49,887 nucleotides of DNA from Pseudomonadota bacterium (GTDB lineage Bacteria > Desulfobacterota > Desulfobulbia > Desulfobulbales > Desulfocapsaceae): contig JAHJKP010000047.1 of NCBI GenBank assembly GCA_018821985.1, forward strand, positions 1 to 49,887, in the 5' to 3' direction. Below are positions 24,449 through 34,506 of this stretch, piece by piece; positions within the stretch are counted from its first letter, which is position 1, and each line of letters opens with the position of its first letter. Made by a program: the position numbers and the translations under genes. The notes below the pieces were generated by a model. It saw only the letters and a list, made by a program, of their open reading frames with translations, was not told the origin of the DNA and made no database searches.

Positions 24449-27400
24449 ATGGTTAAATTGATTGCATGTCAGCTTCTCAGTGTCTTCTTATGTCTGTCCT
24501 TTGTCAATGCCCACGCCACGGAGGACTGGCCGCACAATGCCAACAGCGGTATCGGCTGCCCCTCCTGTCATAACTTGGCCTCGTCTGAGCCAAAGTTTCT
24601 GCCGCCCCTGACTCATACCTCTCAGAACCTTGACGATACTACCGCCAACGGTCTCTGCTGGAGCTGCCACACTGGCGGCACCTTGCCTCCTGACGAACCT
24701 CATTACTTGACCCAGGCACCTCATGTCTTGACCCATTCCAGCCTGAACACCAGCAATAAATATGGCAACTGGACCGTTGAATGCTGGGTCTGTCACAATC
24801 AGCACCTTCAGAATCAGCTCAAAACATACGGCGCTGCCAGCTATGCATACACCGGTGGTTTAGTAACCCGAGTGGATGCGACAACGATAACGGTTGCCAC
24901 CGCCGCATGGACTGTCGATCAGTATGCGGGCTATGTGGCAATACCCAATACTGCCCAGATCAACTACAACTACAAGATCATCAGCAACACAGCCACCACC
25001 CTCACGGTAAAAGGGCCAATAGACCTGGCCTATGCTGCAGTCGGCAACACTTTGGGCATCAGTTACAGCAAATTAATCAGGTCAAGCATTAATCTGGCCG
25101 ACATAAAAGGGGTCACAAAAACCGGGATCAAAGCCGTCAAATTTTTCAACTCCACCGGAAACAACTCCTTTGCCGATGGCGATGGGAATGTGAACGGTAT
25201 CTGCGAAGTCTGCCATACCCAGACCAACCACTTTACCAACGACGGAACCAAATCCGGTATTGGCCTGCATGTTGGCCTGCCGGGAACTAACTGCACGACA
25301 TGTCATCCGCATGCTACAGGCTTTAAGGCTGCCTGTAACGGCTGCCACGCCTATCCCCCGGCAACAAATGCCCATAACGTCCATGTCGGTGACCTGAAAT
25401 ACGAATGCAGTGAATGTCATTTCAACAACGACCACAACTCCACCAATATATCAACCTCCCCGTCCCACTTCCTGGCCGACTATAACCGCAATCTGGTGGA
25501 TGTAGCCTTTGATCCGGCCGGTTTCAACTCGGATGCCAACAACGGCACAACACAGGGTCTCCCTGTTTATAACCGCAATGCAAGCTCTGCCCAGGCGACT
25601 TGCGCCAACCTGACCTGCCACAACCCGGACAACAAATTCACCGGCAAGGGCGTCGCTTCCAGTACAAACAACAGCCCTGTCTGGGGCAGCACCATTACCG
25701 AATGCTCTGGCTGCCACTATACAACAGGCAGCGCCGCTGATGGAGCGCGAGACAGTCATAAACGGCACACAGCGGCGGCGTCGATCTACAGCACGGGAGT
25801 GGATTGCACCGGCTGCCATGCTGATATCAATGTGACCGATCCTGAGATAAAAGGAACTGATTCCCGTCATGCAGATAAGGTGCTTAATATCGACCAGGTT
25901 GGTACTTATCCTGTGCATGTCAACGCCAGTCTTCCCAAACGGACTGGGATCACAGCAACATACATAGACGGCGCATCCGGCACTACCACTGGCAGTACAT
26001 GTGACAATGTATATTGTCATGGCGGATTCCCCCCCACGACGGAATGGACAAACCTCAACACGGGAAACAACTATAGATTCACCTGGGGTTCGACCAATGT
26101 CGACGGGAGTGGTAATTGCTATTATTGTCACAAGTTCGGCCGTAGCGCTTTTTCAGGTACGACGAACCAGTCTCACTATGCCCATATAGACGAAACTGGC
26201 GTAAAATATAAAAACGGCCCGAAAATAGCTGAATACAGTTGTGGCACTTGCCATAACTCAGGCGGGGGAGGACCTCTGCACTGCGACGGCCAGGTCGGCA
26301 TGTATGGATCGGCCGATTACACTGTGGCCGCAACCCTGGCTGATACCACCATCTGTGACAAATGCCACGGCACTGCCGCAGGTATTGCCGAGGCCAAGGC
26401 CAGTTGGTCTCTCAACGTTAAAACTGATCGCCACCGAGTAACAGACTGTTTATATTGCCATAACAGTACAACCCCTGCGAGCAGCAGAGCTGATGGCAGC
26501 GGTATCAATGCCCCGGCGGTTGATTATTTCCTGACTACCGGTCATGGTAAAACAAGTGGAACCTTCAAGGTGACAGGCAATAACGGTCCCGCTTATATCT
26601 GTGGAACCTGTCATGATCCGGATAGTACGCATATTGACCACAAATCCGGTGTGGAACTGCGGCTGAAAACAGTACCAACTGATGGCCTCGATTTTACCTC
26701 GCCGTCCAGTGAGGTGTGTCTCGATTGCCACAAGGTCGGCAAAACCACCCCCGGTAGCCTTGGGTATGATGCCTCCAAAGAGGCTTCGGTCCATTCAGGG
26801 GGGGTGCGGGACAGCTATAATACCAGCGCGTCCTCAGTCTTCCCGGCCTTCGGGGATAACGGGAATTATGCCGCAAGTCCCGGCTATCAATGCGCCGACT
26901 GTCATAATGTTCACGGGACAGGCAATGTGGCCATGATCAAACCATCTATCAACGGCAAGGTGGGTGGAATTAACAACAGCGTGGCCATCACCGGTCTGAA
27001 CGAGGCAACTGCAACCGACCTGAGAGGCCTGGATCCTTCGACCGCGTCCAATGATGGAGTGTGTGACGCCTGTCATGCCAAATCGGGATCTTCTCACCCG
27101 GATACGGCTCACGCCAACAATCATTATCAAGGCGATACCGGTCAATCGTGCATGGCCTGCCACAGTCATGCCTCCAGTTTTGCAGCCTCCGGACCGCACG
27201 CCAAGATTACCGATATGACCGGCAGCGTATCTGACAAGATTGTTGATTTCGGTAGTGTAGTCGCCACGGCAACAGCAAACCAGACGATCACGATCAAAAA
27301 CTCCGGCACAACGAACCTGATCATCGGTTCGATTTCCGTCAGTAATCCTCTTAATGCCCCATTCTCCATGGTCAGCGGCAGCGATAACTGTTCCGGCATG

Positions 27401-30400
27401 ACAATAGCGCCTACAGCCAGCTGTTTTTTTACAGTCAGATTTGCACCTACAGTAATCGGGCCATTCACCGACACCTTTGATGTTCCCAGTAACGATGCAA
27501 GCAGTCCGGCCACGATCACCGTCAATGGCACGGCAACCGCAGCCGGACCGGATATAACCGTTACCGATTCCATAGTCCCCGTTTCAGACCTCACGCTGCC
27601 CTACGGCAAACAAGTTTTGAATGTAGGGGTCAGTAAGATCATCACCCTGACGAATGACGGTGTAAGTCCTTTGATTTTGGGGGCAGTCCCCTCGACCAAT
27701 CCTCTGGCAGCGCCTTTTGCCATAACTGCCAACACCTGTGCAAATCAGACCCTGGCTGCGAGTGCCTCCTGCACCCTGACCGTCATCTATACCCCAACCA
27801 CGACCGGCCCTCATGCCGATAGTTTTGATATTACCAGTAATGACCCGGACGAGGGGGCCATCACCTTCCAGGTCAGCGGTACGGGAGTCAATCCGGTATA
27901 TGCATATATTACCACCTCTCCGTCAAACGGGACGATCTCCCGGATACGAACCAATGACAAAGTAAAGATTGCCGGCATAACTTCCGCATATGCCAGCAAA
28001 CTTGCAGTTCTTCCAGATGGTTCAAAAGTTTATGCGAATGGCGCCTCAGGATCTAGTTCTCCTTACACAGGATATATAAAGGTATATAACGCCAATCTTG
28101 GGCTTATCACATCAATCACCCTGGGAAACTCTGGCTTTTTCCCAAAAATGGCGACAGCCCCCAGCGGTTCTTACGTGTATGTGGCACGCAGAGAATCACC
28201 CACCCTTGGGACTTATCTCTATCAAATAAGCGCTATTGACACCGCCACAAACACATTCGCTCTCAATGGCCAGATCCCGGAGTATGTGGATAATATTAAA
28301 GCTCTGGCTGTTTCTCCTGATAGTCAATATGTATATTACACTTATAGTTGGAATGGTACTCCCGCCATTAACACTTTGACCGTTCGCCGTACTCTCGACC
28401 TCTCCCTGGTCACTACTATACCGGTAGGCATTAACCCCACAGAAATGGTGGTTCTCCCGGACAATTCGAAGATTTATCTGCTCAGCTCAGGCAATGACAT
28501 CTCCGTCATCAAGACATCAGATTTTACCGCCCTCTCCCCCATTACCGTCGGGGGTGGCCAGAAAGGTCTGGTGCTTTCACCTGATGGCAGCAGACTATAT
28601 GTTGTCAGCAGTGACAGTTCCAAAAACACTGACACCATCACCTTTATTGACACGGCGACAGATACAATCCTCCAGACCGTTGATGTGACGCGCACCCTCA
28701 GCTGCACATTCAGGAGTATGGCAATAACCCCGGACGGCAAACAGCTCTATATTACTGCTACGGGTACCACCTCTGCCGCCACGGATTATGTGGCCGTTGT
28801 TGAAACCGATTACAGTTCTCAACCGGTCCAGGTAACGGTTGGCAATGCTCCGATTATTTATGGTAATTTCATCCAGACCGACGACCCCAATGCCACCTGG
28901 CCGGATATTCAACTCACTGACACGGCTGGATTGGCCTATGACCATGGGGTTCCTTTCGGGAATTTGACGGTAAATCAGACGGCGTCGGCCAAAACCATTA
29001 CCGTTACCAACAAGGGCAGCGCAAATCTGGTCATCGGTAACATTGCCACTGCCAATCAGCTGGCTGCTCCATTTTCAATCCTCAGCAACACTTGCTCCGG
29101 CCAGACCCTTTCCCCTGCTGCAACCTGCACCCTCTCCGTTTCCTATACTCCGACCACGACGGGGATTCTCTACGATAGTTTTGATATTCCCAGCAATGAT
29201 CCCAACGAAAAAATTGCAATCGTTACATTGAGCGGCACAGGAGTCGTTCCAGGTATTATCGTAACCGACAATGTATTACCGGCAGATGACCTGCAAATGC
29301 CATTTGGCAACGCAGTTGTCACTTCAACAAATTCCAGAATAATTACGGTAACAAACCAAGGTCCCGGGTCTCTCGTATTCAGCGGAATTACTACCAGCCT
29401 ACCGTTCGCCATCAAAGTCGGTGGTTACAGCCCTGCCTGCGCCAGTTATATGACGGCTCCAGGTCTTCCATCTGGCGGGACATGTCAGATTTATGTCAAT
29501 TTTGCTCCGACTGCCACAATCAACTACAGCAGCATGGTAAACATTCAGAGCAATGATCCGGTCAAAAGCCTGGTCTCGGTTGCTGTGACCGGAAAAGGTA
29601 CAACGGCGGGACCTGATATCACCCTCACTGACATTTATTCATATACCTCGCCTGCTATAACAAACATTGATTTCGGCTATTTCGAGATTAATGCCACTCA
29701 GGCAGCTAAATATCTTTATGCCAGAAACGACGGAACACAAAATTTGACCACTGGGCAGATGTCACTGCCTGCCGGGCCTTTTTCGATCAATGTGGACCAA
29801 CTGTCCAATAAAACTCTTACTCCAGGTACCATCAGCAACTACTCGTACTTATATTTTGATCCGACCAGTGTCGGCACCTTTAATGCGCAACTTTCAATTC
29901 CCTCCAATGATCCTGACGAAAATCCAGCACTCTTGAACCTGACGGGCATCGGTTATGAAAACATGCTCGCCTTCATCCCCGATGGTACGGTCATTAAACC
30001 CTATACCATTTCCTACAACGCGAACGGGAACCTGACCAATACAGCCTTAGCCATCATCGGCCTCGACTATTCCTGGTCTGCCCCGCCCCTCTCGGGTTGG
30101 TCCTCCTCGAAGCCTTTCGGCTTTTACGCGTCACCCAGCATCACCTATCTCACCGACGTCACCCTGAACCCCACCATTCCGAAAAACGAACTCCGGTTCT
30201 ACCAGACGTCAAACCGAACCCTTCTTGCCACGGTTAACGTGGGCAATAATCCGAAAGGAGTTGCAGCGACACCAAACGGCAAATACATCTATGTTGCCAA
30301 CTATGACGACAACACGGTCAGCGTTGTTGCCCGGGCCACTCAGACTGTCGTGGCCACAGTCCCCTCAGGCAATGGTCCTACCGGGGTTGATGTTACGCCG

Positions 30401-33400
30401 AATGGCGCATATGTCTATGTCACCAACTTTACCGACAATACGGTTTCGGTTATCAGCACTACTGACAACTCCGTTATAAAAACCATAACCGTCGGTGCTA
30501 ATCCAAACGGGATAGCTGTATCGCCGAATGGCGCATATGCCTATGTCACCAATTATGGAGACAATACCGTTTCCGTAATCCAGACCTCAGATAACACAGT
30601 CGTCGTCACTATCAATGTTGGAATCAACCCGTTCGGCATAGCCTTTACCCCGGATGGATCCCGCGTTTACGTGACCAATTACACTGACAACTCTGTTTCT
30701 GTTATCAAAACATCTGACAATACCATTATCAAAACGATCACCGACGTCTTGTCTCCCAAGGGTATAGCCTCAACCCCAGATGGCAGGTTCATCTATGTTG
30801 TGACCTACACCGCAAGTTACTCAACTAGCCTTGTTCATGTAATCCAGACAGTCGACAATACAGAGGTCGCAACACTAACCAATACCTACACTTCAGTGAA
30901 CGCCTTTGGAAAATTCATAACTCCCATAAGGAACGGAGAGGATGGTGATGGCGTACCGGATGCGGAAGATAACTGTACGTTAGTATCAAATCCGTTCCAG
31001 ACCGACAGTGACGGGGATGCCATAGGTGATGTCTGCGACCCTTGCCCTGCTGATATTGATAACGATTCGGATGGCGATGGCATCTGTAACGGTGCCACTT
31101 TCCTGGCCCCTAAAACCGGTATCAATGACAATTGCCCGACTGTCAGCAATGCCAGCCAGGTAGATACCGACGGAGACGGAATCGGTGATGCCTGTGATGT
31201 TTGTCCAGACGATCCAAATAATGACAGCGATGGCGACGGCATCTGCGTTGGCGCCAGATTCAATGGCCCGAAAATCGGCGGTAATGACAACTGCACAACT
31301 ACCAGCAATACCGACCAACTGGATTCCGATTGCGACGGTGTTGGCGATGCCTGCAGTCCTCCGGTATATAGCCCGCCCGCTTCCCTTAATGTAAGTATCC
31401 AGCAGAATCTCGCCAATAGCATGGTCTCATGGATCGACAACTTCAATGGAGCGAACGGCTATCGGATCGAACGCCAGGATGGAGTATGTGGCGTTGACAA
31501 CACCAACAGTTTTTCACCGCTGGCAACCATTTATCAGCTTGATGATTTTGCCACAGGCATTGATCTGGCAGGCTGGGTGCCGGCAGCTAACGTGCAAACC
31601 ACCAGCACTCAAGGCGTCGTCCCGGCAAGTGCCTCAGACTCCACTGGTTCCGCGTCGGTAACCTGGCTGAACAGTGCTGTCAAGTTGCATAGCGTGACCA
31701 ACGGTACCGGCACCGCCGGTTTCAACACTTCAATTCTTGCACCGAAAAATTTCGTCGGGATTATCGGGGACAAAGATTTTGACATCCAGTACGACTTCTC
31801 CTTGCCCAATGGCACCATCACTGCTACCCAGTACTTTTCTTATGTCCGGCTGGACATGTATCTGCCCACCACCAATGGTAAGCAGAACAACATGTTCGTT
31901 GCCAGGATGAAAAATGGCTTTGTGTTTAACGCCACTATTAATGGGGTAAGTGAAGGAGGTACGTTCACCACCACCGCCACGTCAGGCACCTTGCGGATGA
32001 TCCGCAGCAACCGGCAGCTATCCGGCTATTACTGGGACGGCACAAACTGGAAATTAATATACAAACACAGCCAGCCACTGACTGCTGATCTTACCCCAAT
32101 ATGGGTCGGCTTAGTCCAGCATGCCAATCGTGGTGAAGTTCAAGATATCACTGCTACAGTTGACAACTTCCGTTTCAATACCGTCGGCGGTCTGCCAGTG
32201 GCTGCGCTGAAGATGAATCTTGATGAAAGCAGCTGGCCCGCGTCACCCGGTGTAGTGCGCGACAGCGCCGCATATGGCATAACCTCCGGTGATGTTAGCA
32301 ACAACCATGGCACTGTCTTCGGCGGCGCTACTACCGTGATTGACACGGAGCGCGGAACAGTGGGTAGTTTTGACGGTGTTGACGATTATGTTGCCATACC
32401 TGCTAACGGCACGCTGCAAAATGTGATCAGTACCAGTTTCAGCTTTGCAGCCTGGGTCAAGCCAGCTGATTTGCCGCCGTCACTTACTCCCCAACCACCT
32501 GCTTCTGATTGGATCTACACCGTGATAGCAAGTTCCTATCCTCCCGATGCCCTCATGTACAATAATACAGGGACGTTTGCGTTCCGTGTTTTCAACACGG
32601 CCTGGGCCCAGCCATCGGTGACAACTCCCCTTTCGTACGCCCCCGGAGTATGGCACCATGTGGTCGGAGTTACCGATGATATCGCTAAGACCCTGACCTT
32701 GTACGTGGATGGCCAGCAAGTGGTTCAGGGTCCTTATACCGGTACCCTGATGAATCCCGCCGGACCTTCTTTTCATATAGGCAACAGTAATCCAGGCGGC
32801 GATTGGGATTTCCGCATGAAGGGAAATGTTGATGATGTACGGATTTATAACCGGGCCTTGTCCGCCACTGAGGTAGCAACACTCCATGGCAAGAAAAAGC
32901 AGTATGTTGATAGTGGGTTAACTGCAGGTTCTGACTACTGCTACCGGGTCTATCCTCTTAAAACCGATTCCTGTCCCAACTGGCAGAACCAGGCGGCACA
33001 GGTTAACTATAAATATACCCCTCCAAGCAATACTCCTCCCGCCACGCCGGTTAATACCCTCCCGGCAGCTGGTGCTACAAGTGTTGCCCTTTCCCCAACA
33101 CTTACCGCCTCCAGCTTTTCCGACAGCGATGCCGGTGATACTTTCCAGGCTAGTCAGTGGTTGATAAGCACGGGCAGCGGGGCGGCCTTTGATGCAGGTA
33201 TTGTCTACGATAGTGGCATAGCCAACGGCTCGACCAGTCATACCGTGACCGGCACCGGAACATTCGGCACCACTTATTTCTGGAAAGTTCGCTATCAGGA
33301 CAGCAAGGGCGTCTGGTCCAGTGATTCGAATGAAACAAACTATACCACCTTCAGCAATGTTGCGCCCAACCAACCTGTAAACCTGACCCCAGCCAATGGT

Positions 33401-34330
33401 GCAACCGGGGTAGACAGAAAACCAGTTCTTACCGCCTCAGCGTTTGTCGATGGAGATGTTGGAAATACTCACCAGGCGAGCCAATGGCTGATCAGAAATG
33501 CCAGTGTCAATGTCTATGACAGCGGCATAGTTGCCGGCTCGACAACTCATACTGTTACGACAGCCTTGGCCGGCAGTACTCTTTTCTACTGGAAGGTACG
33601 TTATCAAGACAACAACGGGGTATGGTCGAGTTATTCCAATGAGACAACATTTACGACCAACAGTTTGGTCAGCGAATGGAAATTAAATGAGGGGAGCGGA
33701 ACAACTGCGGCTGATTCTTACGGCAGTAATACCGGAACACTCTTGGGTACCAGTTACTGGTCAACCGGTTTTACTGGAAATGGACTTACCTGTAGTGGTG
33801 ACGACAAAGTCTCCTGGGTATATTCCGGTGGGAGACTGGCAAACAACTTTACCCTGGAAGCCATGGTGCAGGTGACAACAACGCATGAAGTAGAGACTGA
33901 ATCTACAGTTACCACTGGAGGTACCAGCGGCCAGAAATATGTTTTCGGCGCCAATATGTACAGTGGAACTGAACCTGGTATGGGGGTATCGATGGGTACA
34001 AACGGCATTTCAGTTTATGAACACAGTGGTGGGTATATGCCTCCGTTGGCGATATATAGTGGGGCCATTCCAGCCTCTGTATGGCAGCATATGGTCGTCA
34101 CTTATACCAACAAACAGCCACGGATTTACCTCAATGGCAATTTGGTGCGAACAGGACTTGTGTCGCCCAAAACCAATGTTTATATCACAACTTCGTTATG
34201 CCAGGATGACTCTAATTATGGCCCCTTTGCTGGAAAGGTGGATGAGGTGAGAATTTACGGCAATGCCTTGAACGACACCGAAGTTCGTGCCCGTTGTGTC
34301 GCGATGAAGGGGGTAGGCCAGTGCCCGTAG
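24449..34330 (+). CDS. Giant secreted multiheme cytochrome fused to propeller, Ig-like, TSP3 and LamG domains
   Basis: A 3293-residue protein with a signal peptide (MVKLIACQLLSVFLCLSFVNAHA). Residues 37 to about 905 carry 18 CXXCH motifs plus two CX4CH motifs (CANLTCH, CDNVYCH), the mixed pattern of Geobacter-type CxxxxCH/CxxCH proteins, so up to 20 c-type hemes. Then, in order: two Ig-like choice-of-anchor-D domains (about 915-1150); a YVTN-type beta-propeller (about 1150-1485); three more Ig-like domains (about 1485-1835); a second YVTN propeller (about 1835-2160; repeats like YVTNYTDNSVSVI); calcium-binding thrombospondin type 3 repeats (about 2165-2310; DSDGDGIGDACD); a LamG-like region (to about 2815); two fibronectin-like repeats (ASQWLI); and a final LamG domain. 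It is presumably exported and surface-bound, linking electron transfer with adhesion. ATG at 24449 is chosen over 24380: it has GAGGGG and a proper signal peptide. No C-terminal anchor or sorting signal is seen. Confidence 0.9.
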   Translation: MVKLIACQLLSVFLCLSFVNAHATEDWPHNANSGIGCPSCHNLASSEPKFLPPLTHTSQNLDDTTANGLCWSCHTGGTLPPDEPHYLTQAPHVLTHSSLNTSNKYGNWTVECWVCHNQHLQNQLKTYGAASYAYTGGLVTRVDATTITVATAAWTVDQYAGYVAIPNTAQINYNYKIISNTATTLTVKGPIDLAYAAVGNTLGISYSKLIRSSINLADIKGVTKTGIKAVKFFNSTGNNSFADGDGNVNGICEVCHTQTNHFTNDGTKSGIGLHVGLPGTNCTTCHPHATGFKAACNGCHAYPPATNAHNVHVGDLKYECSECHFNNDHNSTNISTSPSHFLADYNRNLVDVAFDPAGFNSDANNGTTQGLPVYNRNASSAQATCANLTCHNPDNKFTGKGVASSTNNSPVWGSTITECSGCHYTTGSAADGARDSHKRHTAAASIYSTGVDCTGCHADINVTDPEIKGTDSRHADKVLNIDQVGTYPVHVNASLPKRTGITATYIDGASGTTTGSTCDNVYCHGGFPPTTEWTNLNTGNNYRFTWGSTNVDGSGNCYYCHKFGRSAFSGTTNQSHYAHIDETGVKYKNGPKIAEYSCGTCHNSGGGGPLHCDGQVGMYGSADYTVAATLADTTICDKCHGTAAGIAEAKASWSLNVKTDRHRVTDCLYCHNSTTPASSRADGSGINAPAVDYFLTTGHGKTSGTFKVTGNNGPAYICGTCHDPDSTHIDHKSGVELRLKTVPTDGLDFTSPSSEVCLDCHKVGKTTPGSLGYDASKEASVHSGGVRDSYNTSASSVFPAFGDNGNYAASPGYQCADCHNVHGTGNVAMIKPSINGKVGGINNSVAITGLNEATATDLRGLDPSTASNDGVCDACHAKSGSSHPDTAHANNHYQGDTGQSCMACHSHASSFAASGPHAKITDMTGSVSDKIVDFGSVVATATANQTITIKNSGTTNLIIGSISVSNPLNAPFSMVSGSDNCSGMTIAPTASCFFTVRFAPTVIGPFTDTFDVPSNDASSPATITVNGTATAAGPDITVTDSIVPVSDLTLPYGKQVLNVGVSKIITLTNDGVSPLILGAVPSTNPLAAPFAITANTCANQTLAASASCTLTVIYTPTTTGPHADSFDITSNDPDEGAITFQVSGTGVNPVYAYITTSPSNGTISRIRTNDKVKIAGITSAYASKLAVLPDGSKVYANGASGSSSPYTGYIKVYNANLGLITSITLGNSGFFPKMATAPSGSYVYVARRESPTLGTYLYQISAIDTATNTFALNGQIPEYVDNIKALAVSPDSQYVYYTYSWNGTPAINTLTVRRTLDLSLVTTIPVGINPTEMVVLPDNSKIYLLSSGNDISVIKTSDFTALSPITVGGGQKGLVLSPDGSRLYVVSSDSSKNTDTITFIDTATDTILQTVDVTRTLSCTFRSMAITPDGKQLYITATGTTSAATDYVAVVETDYSSQPVQVTVGNAPIIYGNFIQTDDPNATWPDIQLTDTAGLAYDHGVPFGNLTVNQTASAKTITVTNKGSANLVIGNIATANQLAAPFSILSNTCSGQTLSPAATCTLSVSYTPTTTGILYDSFDIPSNDPNEKIAIVTLSGTGVVPGIIVTDNVLPADDLQMPFGNAVVTSTNSRIITVTNQGPGSLVFSGITTSLPFAIKVGGYSPACASYMTAPGLPSGGTCQIYVNFAPTATINYSSMVNIQSNDPVKSLVSVAVTGKGTTAGPDITLTDIYSYTSPAITNIDFGYFEINATQAAKYLYARNDGTQNLTTGQMSLPAGPFSINVDQLSNKTLTPGTISNYSYLYFDPTSVGTFNAQLSIPSNDPDENPALLNLTGIGYENMLAFIPDGTVIKPYTISYNANGNLTNTALAIIGLDYSWSAPPLSGWSSSKPFGFYASPSITYLTDVTLNPTIPKNELRFYQTSNRTLLATVNVGNNPKGVAATPNGKYIYVANYDDNTVSVVARATQTVVATVPSGNGPTGVDVTPNGAYVYVTNFTDNTVSVISTTDNSVIKTITVGANPNGIAVSPNGAYAYVTNYGDNTVSVIQTSDNTVVVTINVGINPFGIAFTPDGSRVYVTNYTDNSVSVIKTSDNTIIKTITDVLSPKGIASTPDGRFIYVVTYTASYSTSLVHVIQTVDNTEVATLTNTYTSVNAFGKFITPIRNGEDGDGVPDAEDNCTLVSNPFQTDSDGDAIGDVCDPCPADIDNDSDGDGICNGATFLAPKTGINDNCPTVSNASQVDTDGDGIGDACDVCPDDPNNDSDGDGICVGARFNGPKIGGNDNCTTTSNTDQLDSDCDGVGDACSPPVYSPPASLNVSIQQNLANSMVSWIDNFNGANGYRIERQDGVCGVDNTNSFSPLATIYQLDDFATGIDLAGWVPAANVQTTSTQGVVPASASDSTGSASVTWLNSAVKLHSVTNGTGTAGFNTSILAPKNFVGIIGDKDFDIQYDFSLPNGTITATQYFSYVRLDMYLPTTNGKQNNMFVARMKNGFVFNATINGVSEGGTFTTTATSGTLRMIRSNRQLSGYYWDGTNWKLIYKHSQPLTADLTPIWVGLVQHANRGEVQDITATVDNFRFNTVGGLPVAALKMNLDESSWPASPGVVRDSAAYGITSGDVSNNHGTVFGGATTVIDTERGTVGSFDGVDDYVAIPANGTLQNVISTSFSFAAWVKPADLPPSLTPQPPASDWIYTVIASSYPPDALMYNNTGTFAFRVFNTAWAQPSVTTPLSYAPGVWHHVVGVTDDIAKTLTLYVDGQQVVQGPYTGTLMNPAGPSFHIGNSNPGGDWDFRMKGNVDDVRIYNRALSATEVATLHGKKKQYVDSGLTAGSDYCYRVYPLKTDSCPNWQNQAAQVNYKYTPPSNTPPATPVNTLPAAGATSVALSPTLTASSFSDSDAGDTFQASQWLISTGSGAAFDAGIVYDSGIANGSTSHTVTGTGTFGTTYFWKVRYQDSKGVWSSDSNETNYTTFSNVAPNQPVNLTPANGATGVDRKPVLTASAFVDGDVGNTHQASQWLIRNASVNVYDSGIVAGSTTHTVTTALAGSTLFYWKVRYQDNNGVWSSYSNETTFTTNSLVSEWKLNEGSGTTAADSYGSNTGTLLGTSYWSTGFTGNGLTCSGDDKVSWVYSGGRLANNFTLEAMVQVTTTHEVETESTVTTGGTSGQKYVFGANMYSGTEPGMGVSMGTNGISVYEHSGGYMPPLAIYSGAIPASVWQHMVVTYTNKQPRIYLNGNLVRTGLVSPKTNVYITTSLCQDDSNYGPFAGKVDEVRIYGNALNDTEVRARCVAMKGVGQCP

Positions 34331-34506
34331 TATGACAAGGAATAAAGCGTCAGTGAGCAGCGAAGGCGTTGACAATGAAGCGACTGCCAGGCCTCGCCGG
34401 CAGATGGATGAGGTCAGTGATACGGTGATGAGAAATAACAAATGATAGACGACAAGAAATCTGAGGATGCAGGAGTGAAGAGAAGTAATAAGGAGGATTG
34501 GCAGCC

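Noticed and set aside
34332-34445. A 37-codon frame after the giant cytochrome
   Set aside because: No ribosome site and unremarkable composition; probably chance.
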